From NCBI GenBank assembly GCA_934692295.1, contig CAKUTL010000002.1, forward strand, positions 1 to 64,000: DNA of 64,000 nt, in the 5' to 3' direction. The stretch comes from an uncultured Candidatus Melainabacteria bacterium (GTDB lineage: Bacteria; Cyanobacteriota; Vampirovibrionia; Gastranaerophilales; Gastranaerophilaceae). A program made the position numbers and the translations under genes. A model generated the notes under the pieces. That model saw only the letters and a program-made list of their open reading frames with translations, made no database searches and was not told the DNA's origin. Of this stretch, positions 59,647 to 64,000 are shown in pieces (the first letter of the stretch is position 1; each line of letters begins with the position of its first letter).

Positions 59647-60349
59647 AACGACGCTGCCTATTCCCAAATTCTTTTACACATTCAATTAATAAATCCCTTC
59701 CAAATTCCGGCCAAAATTCTTTTTTGATAATAATTTCAGAATATGCAATCTGCCATAATAAATAATTTGAAATTCTTTGTTCTCCTCCGGTTCTTATCAA
59801 AATATCAGGATCCGGAACTCCTGCAGTATATAAATTATCTGAAATTAGTTGTTCATTTATACTTTCAACTGGAAGATTTTGTTTTACAATATTTTTCACC
59901 GCATAAACCAATTCATCACGAGAGCCATAATTCAGAGCAATTTGAAGAACAACTCCTGTGTTATTTTTAGTTTTTTCCACTGCATTTGCCAATATTTTTT
60001 GCAAATTTTGATTGAGTCTGGTTAAATCGCCAATAAAATGAATTTGGATATTTTCTTTGTGCATTTCCTCAAGTTCGTTTGTTAAAGTAACGGCGACTAG
60101 ATTCATTAAAAAATCAACTTCTTCCGGTTTTCTATTCCAATTCTCTGTAGAAAAAGCGTAAACCGTTAAATATTTAATTCCAAGCTCATCACAAGCTCTT
60201 AATGTATTACGTAGAGCATCGACACCTTTTTTATGTCCCATAGCTGTAGGCAAGTTCTTTTCTTTAGCCCAACGTCTATTTCCATCCATAATTATAGCAA
60301 TATGTTTTAAATTTGTATCTTTAACAATTTGAGTTATTTCTGTTTGCAT
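59636..60349 (-). CDS. uppS: Isoprenyl transferase (undecaprenyl diphosphate synthase)
   Basis: Makes the C55 lipid carrier for peptidoglycan and surface polysaccharides. 237 residues with HIAIIMDGNRRWAKEK (catalytic Asp22), YLTVYAFSTENWNR, and RTGGEQRISNYLLWQIAYSE near the end. Fits with murE and nagA upstream and the WecG-type transferase at 8.3 kb, which would use the lipid. AAGGAT before the ATG. Confidence 0.97.
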   Translation of the reverse strand: MQTEITQIVKDTNLKHIAIIMDGNRRWAKEKNLPTAMGHKKGVDALRNTLRACDELGIKYLTVYAFSTENWNRKPEEVDFLMNLVAVTLTNELEEMHKENIQIHFIGDLTRLNQNLQKILANAVEKTKNNTGVVLQIALNYGSRDELVYAVKNIVKQNLPVESINEQLISDNLYTAGVPDPDILIRTGGEQRISNYLLWQIAYSEIIIKKEFWPEFGRDLLIECVKEFGNRQRRYGK

Positions 60350-60373
60350 TTATTTATCCTTATCAATTAAATA

Positions 60374-62029
60374 TTAAACAATTGCACCATGAGAAGCATC
60401 TTGCACGTTTTTTGCGTATTTTGCCAAATATCCTGAATTACACTTCAATTCAAACGGTTTTAATTTTGTTTTACGGTGTTCTAAGTCTTTTTCAGAAACA
60501 AGAAGTTCCATTGTCCTGTTATTTATGTCAATTTTAATTTTATCTCCGTCTTCAACAAGTGCAATTGTTCCGCCTTCTGCAGCTTCTGGACAAACATGTC
60601 CAATACAAATTCCTCTTGTCGCTCCGGAAAATCTACCATCAGTAATTAAAGCACAAGTAGTACCAAGCCCCTTACCAACAAGAAGAGAGGTTGGAGCTAA
60701 CATTTCTCTCATCCCCGGACCACCTTTAGGTCCTTCATAACGAATAATAATAATATCTCCGACTTTAATTTTATCATCTTCAAGTGCTTTCATTGCTAAT
60801 TCTTCTGAATCAAATGTCTTTGCAATACCTTCAAATTCATAGCAAGATGGGTCGATACCTGAAATTTTGGTTACACAACCATCCGGAGCCAAATTACCAT
60901 GAAGAATACCTAATCCGGGTTTTGTCGTAAACGGTTCTGAATATGGATGGATTAAATCGGTGTTAACATAAGCATTTTTTGTAATTTCAGAAAGTTTAAA
61001 TCCACTTACTGTTTTCTTATCTGTAATTCCAACATTCGCATCTAGTAAAGTTCTTAATAAAGCTGGAACTCCACCAGCTTTATGGAAATCAGACATTGTA
61101 AAAGTTGTTGCAGGGTCTAATTTCAGAATTTGATGTATTTTATAACTCAATTCTTCAAAATCATTCAGCGTAACGTCTATTTCGCCTGCATTAGCAAGGG
61201 CTAAAATGTGTAAGAAAGAGTTTGTAGAACCGCCCATAGCCAAATCACAAATAATCGCATTTCTGAGAGTATCTTTATCAACTATATCACGAGGTTTAAT
61301 ATCTTTTTTTACAAGTTCGACAATCTGCATTCCACTATCAAAAGCAATTCTGCGTTTTTTAGAAGATACAGCAGCAGCCGTACCACAGAAAGGTAAGCTC
61401 ATCCCCATCACTTCTGCTAAACAAGCCATTGTATTAGCAGTGTACATTCCTTGACAAGAACCGGCAGAAGGACAAGATTCTTCCTCTAATTCTAAAAGTC
61501 TATCTTTATCGATAACCCCGCTTCTAAATTTTCCAACGGCTTCAAAAGAACCTTTAATCATTGTTAACTTTTCACAACGACTTTCTCCATCAAGCATTGG
61601 TCCAGCCGTAACAATTATTGTTGGAATATTTAAACGAAGAGCTGCAATTAACATTCCCGGTGTAATTTTATCGCAATTTGAAAGAAGGACTAAACCATCG
61701 AGTTGGTGAGCTTCTGCCATTGTTTCAACACAATCAGCAATTAAATCTCTGGACGGTAAAGAATATCGCATTCCGGAATGCCCCATTGAAATGCCATCAC
61801 ATACCGCAGGAACTCCAAAAATAAAAGATTGTCCGCCTCCGGAGTGAATTCCTTTTTCAATTTGGCGTTCCAAATCTCTCATTCCTATATGACCTGGAAC
61901 TAAATCAGTAAAAGAACTGGCAATTCCAATAAATGGAACATTCATATTTTTTTTACTAACACCTGTAGCCATTAAAAGTCCTCTATGGGGTGTTCTGGCT
62001 ATTCCTTCTTTTATACAATCGCTACGCAT
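60374..62029 (-). CDS. ilvD: Dihydroxyacid dehydratase
   Basis: Iron-sulfur enzyme of valine, leucine and isoleucine synthesis. 551 residues. Cys ligands lie in LLSNCDKITPGML and SCPSAGSCQGMYTANTM; DGRFSGATRGICIGHVCPEA is a C-terminal hallmark. AGAGGGAAAA ahead of the ATG. It is the only branched-chain gene in this run of envelope genes, suggesting an operon of convenience. A 20-base gap separates it from nagA. Confidence 0.97.
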   Translation of the reverse strand: MRSDCIKEGIARTPHRGLLMATGVSKKNMNVPFIGIASSFTDLVPGHIGMRDLERQIEKGIHSGGGQSFIFGVPAVCDGISMGHSGMRYSLPSRDLIADCVETMAEAHQLDGLVLLSNCDKITPGMLIAALRLNIPTIIVTAGPMLDGESRCEKLTMIKGSFEAVGKFRSGVIDKDRLLELEEESCPSAGSCQGMYTANTMACLAEVMGMSLPFCGTAAAVSSKKRRIAFDSGMQIVELVKKDIKPRDIVDKDTLRNAIICDLAMGGSTNSFLHILALANAGEIDVTLNDFEELSYKIHQILKLDPATTFTMSDFHKAGGVPALLRTLLDANVGITDKKTVSGFKLSEITKNAYVNTDLIHPYSEPFTTKPGLGILHGNLAPDGCVTKISGIDPSCYEFEGIAKTFDSEELAMKALEDDKIKVGDIIIIRYEGPKGGPGMREMLAPTSLLVGKGLGTTCALITDGRFSGATRGICIGHVCPEAAEGGTIALVEDGDKIKIDINNRTMELLVSEKDLEHRKTKLKPFELKCNSGYLAKYAKNVQDASHGAIV

Positions 62030-62049
62030 AATATTTTCCCTCTGAAAAG

Positions 62050-62955
62050 TTAATAATTAACTTTTACAATATTGTAATCTTCATCCCATTCAATCTCTCC
62101 ACGAGGGGCTAAAGAATGATAATCATAAGAATTTGCTATATATTGCTTGTTAAATAAACCTTTATTCCCTAATATTTTAACTATATCAGGTAATAATTTT
62201 GTACTTCCGGCAATAGTTCCTTCTTTCGATGTTGCTTCGTGTCCGTCAAAATAAATTTTAGAACCAGCAAAATCAAATTCTTTAATATCGCTATGAGTAC
62301 AAGATAAACAATCAGATACTAAAATAACTTTATTCATTGGCTTAACTTTAAAAAGTAATCTTAAGGCATCATCAGAAACATGCACCCCATCTGCAATTAC
62401 TTCAGTATAAATATCATCATTTATCAATGCACTAAGAGCAGTTGACTCCCCTCGATGAACAACACCTTTCATTCCATTAAAAGTATGAGTTGTCGCATTA
62501 CAACCGCTTAAATTACCTCCAACACAATGCCCTGCTTGAACTTTTACACCCTTATCTTTCAAATATTCAAAAGATTCCGGTTCTGCAAGTTCAGGTGCTA
62601 GCGTAATAATTTTAATGAAATCATTTTCTACTTTTTTTAAATTTTCAACTGTCGGCTTTAAAAATAAATTTGCATCATGAATACATTTTTTTTCTGGATT
62701 TAGAAATACCCCTTCCAAGTGTACTCCGCAAATCTTTGCCATCTCGGAAGTTTGACGTTGAGCGGCTTGTTGAATAACTTTGACCTGCCTATTGATATTT
62801 TCAACAGTATCAGTAACTAAAGTAGGGAAAATATATCCAACACCTTCTTTTATAATTTGAGCTGAAACATCGAGCATTTCATCAACAGTTGCCAAGTTAA
62901 AATCTATTCCATAACAGCCATGAAAATGTTGTTCTACAAGTAAATTCGTTTTCAT
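62050..62955 (-). CDS. nagA: N-acetylglucosamine-6-phosphate deacetylase, short form
   Basis: Deacetylates GlcNAc-6-P during amino sugar and cell wall recycling. 301 residues, about 80 shorter than E. coli NagA: the N-terminal beta-sandwich domain is reduced and the protein starts at the barrel with EQHFHGCYG (His10, His12). Other sites are CGVHLEGVFLNP (Glu metal ligand), VQAGHCVGG, NATTHTFNGM and the catalytic Asp in ILVSDCLS. Its ATG overlaps the murE stop codon by one base. The missing domain may mean altered substrate or oligomer, but the catalytic set looks intact. Confidence 0.85.
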   Translation of the reverse strand: MKTNLLVEQHFHGCYGIDFNLATVDEMLDVSAQIIKEGVGYIFPTLVTDTVENINRQVKVIQQAAQRQTSEMAKICGVHLEGVFLNPEKKCIHDANLFLKPTVENLKKVENDFIKIITLAPELAEPESFEYLKDKGVKVQAGHCVGGNLSGCNATTHTFNGMKGVVHRGESTALSALINDDIYTEVIADGVHVSDDALRLLFKVKPMNKVILVSDCLSCTHSDIKEFDFAGSKIYFDGHEATSKEGTIAGSTKLLPDIVKILGNKGLFNKQYIANSYDYHSLAPRGEIEWDEDYNIVKVNY

Positions 62956-64000
62956 TAGATTACACTTCCTGCAAATACTTTTCTTGCTTGTTCTCTATCG
63001 TCAAAGTGAATAGTTTTATCTTTCAATATTTGGTAATTTTCATGTCCCTTACCAGCAATAAGAACTACATCGTTATTATCTGCAATCGTTTTTAACAATG
63101 CAATTGCTTCCCCTCTATCAGATTCAACAGTAACCTTATCCGGATCAACAGATTGCAAACCTGCAATAATATCTGTAATGATTTGTTGAGGATCTTCTGA
63201 ACGAGGATTATCACTTGTAATAATAATTTTATCGGCAAGTTTCTGAGCTATTGCACCCATTTTAGGACGTTTTGTAGCATCTCTATCCCCGCCACAACCA
63301 AATAAACAAATTAATTTACCACAAGATGGAGTAATTTCTCTTGCGGATTTTAATACATTTTCTAAACCATCAGGAGTGTGTGCGTAATCAACAATAACTA
63401 ACGGTTTTTTATTTACTACTTCAAATCTGCCGGCAACACCATGAATATTTTGCAAAGATTTTAATGCTATTTTCAAATCAATTCCCATTGCTGTTGAAGC
63501 AGTTAATGCTGCTAATACATTATATACACTAAACATTCCGTTCATATGAAGGTTTACCGGGAATTCTCCATCCTTTGTTACAAGGGTAAATTCAGCACCA
63601 TTCAAAGAGAAATGAATATCTTTTGCAACAAAATCTGCGTTATTTTTAACACCATAAGTAAATTTTCTTACACCCTCCGGAACAATAGATAAAAATCTTT
63701 CGCCATATTCATCATCTAAATTTACAACGGCAAAATCTCCTTCTGTCAATCTTTCAAATAACAAAGCCTTAGCCTTAAAGTAATTCTCCATTGTTATATG
63801 ATAATCTAAGTGGTCTTGAGTTAGATTAGTCAAAACCGCACCATTAAATCGGCAACCTCCTACCCTATTTTGATCTAAGGCGTGTGAACTAACTTCCATA
63901 ACAACATTATCAATTTTTTCAACATCTTTAATCATTCGTAATGTAGCTTGTAATTCTGGAGCCTGTGGAGTTGTATGCTTGGCATCTCTGTATTCGCCAT
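62955..64000 (-). CDS. murE: UDP-MurNAc-tripeptide synthetase MurE (5' partial)
   Basis: Adds meso-diaminopimelate to UDP-MurNAc-L-Ala-D-Glu. The frame stays open to the end of the window (TTPQAPELQATLRMI is read in the last 60 bases), so the N-terminal part, including the ATP P-loop, lies outside. 348 codons are visible: EVSSHALDQNRVGGCRF, LTQDHLDYHITMENY, VVDYAHTPDGLENVL, and the DNPRSE motif that in this family selects meso-DAP rather than Lys. First gene of the eight-gene run. Confidence 0.96.
   Translation of the reverse strand, partial: GEYRDAKHTTPQAPELQATLRMIKDVEKIDNVVMEVSSHALDQNRVGGCRFNGAVLTNLTQDHLDYHITMENYFKAKALLFERLTEGDFAVVNLDDEYGERFLSIVPEGVRKFTYGVKNNADFVAKDIHFSLNGAEFTLVTKDGEFPVNLHMNGMFSVYNVLAALTASTAMGIDLKIALKSLQNIHGVAGRFEVVNKKPLVIVDYAHTPDGLENVLKSAREITPSCGKLICLFGCGGDRDATKRPKMGAIAQKLADKIIITSDNPRSEDPQQIITDIIAGLQSVDPDKVTVESDRGEAIALLKTIADNNDVVLIAGKGHENYQILKDKTIHFDDREQARKVFAGSVI

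Overview
The window is AT-rich, densely coded and bacterial. Its genes point to a diderm with meso-DAP peptidoglycan: MurE carries a DNPR motif, there is a complete RND-TolC efflux operon, and flagellar genes are present. Several proteins are typical, to my knowledge, of the non-photosynthetic sister group of Cyanobacteria: large proteins with a prepilin leader, a secreted protein with RLxRIEKxLF-type repeats, and many lineage-specific small proteins. I therefore suggest Vampirovibrionia/'Melainabacteria', most likely gut Gastranaerophilales. This is inference from protein character; no 16S gene is present. There are no IS elements, integrases, phage morphogenesis genes or CRISPR arrays, so this looks like chromosome.

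Layout. 1-9.9 kb: end of a NarL-type response regulator, a secreted coiled-coil protein, a GIY-YIG protein and nadK (divergent), ftsZ, a secreted CarboxypepD_reg-like protein, tRNA-Leu(CAA), small and membrane proteins of unknown function, a secreted protein divergent from a WecG/TagA glycosyltransferase, and the N-terminal half of a transketolase. 9.9-19.6 kb: a Cys-rich 801-aa prepilin-like protein, a YhcH-type protein, then a five-gene minus-strand operon (sigma factor, gcvPB, 2-hydroxyacyl-CoA dehydratase/activase-like, membrane protein, miaA), UspA and LD-carboxypeptidase. 19.7-25.7 kb: dnaX, typA, a helical hypothetical and an MFS exporter. 25.9-33.0 kb: three large prepilin-like proteins interrupted only by metK. 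33.2-44.8 kb: valS, rpsA, a fliJ-fliK-hook gene set, rpiB-rsfS, two flavoproteins, a small pilin and a divergent HTH regulator. 44.8-53.2 kb: an MnmC-like methyltransferase, thrB, ferredoxin, glmS with a small downstream gene, and a GH38 glycosidase. 53.3-64 kb: an eight-gene minus-strand run, murE-nagA-ilvD-uppS-rdgB-acrA-acrB-tolC.

The most interesting content is the set of three proteins at 25.9-33.0 kb. Each has a class III prepilin leader and hydrophobic helix, then YadA-head/tail-fibre-like repeats of the NTAIGYxAG type, then a C-terminal S74 intramolecular chaperone domain with the SDxRLK self-cleavage motif. This looks like a phage-tail-fibre-like trimeric fibre delivered by the type IV pilus/type II secretion route. 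It would be assembled with a disposable C-terminal chaperone.

Two regulatory observations also stand out. First, a divergent promoter at 44.5 kb carries two near-identical TAGA-N8-TCTA sites, one over each predicted transcription start, between a pilin gene and an HTH gene. Second, at least eight genes have a -10 box about six to nine bases before the ATG and no Shine-Dalgarno sequence, which suggests common leaderless transcription.
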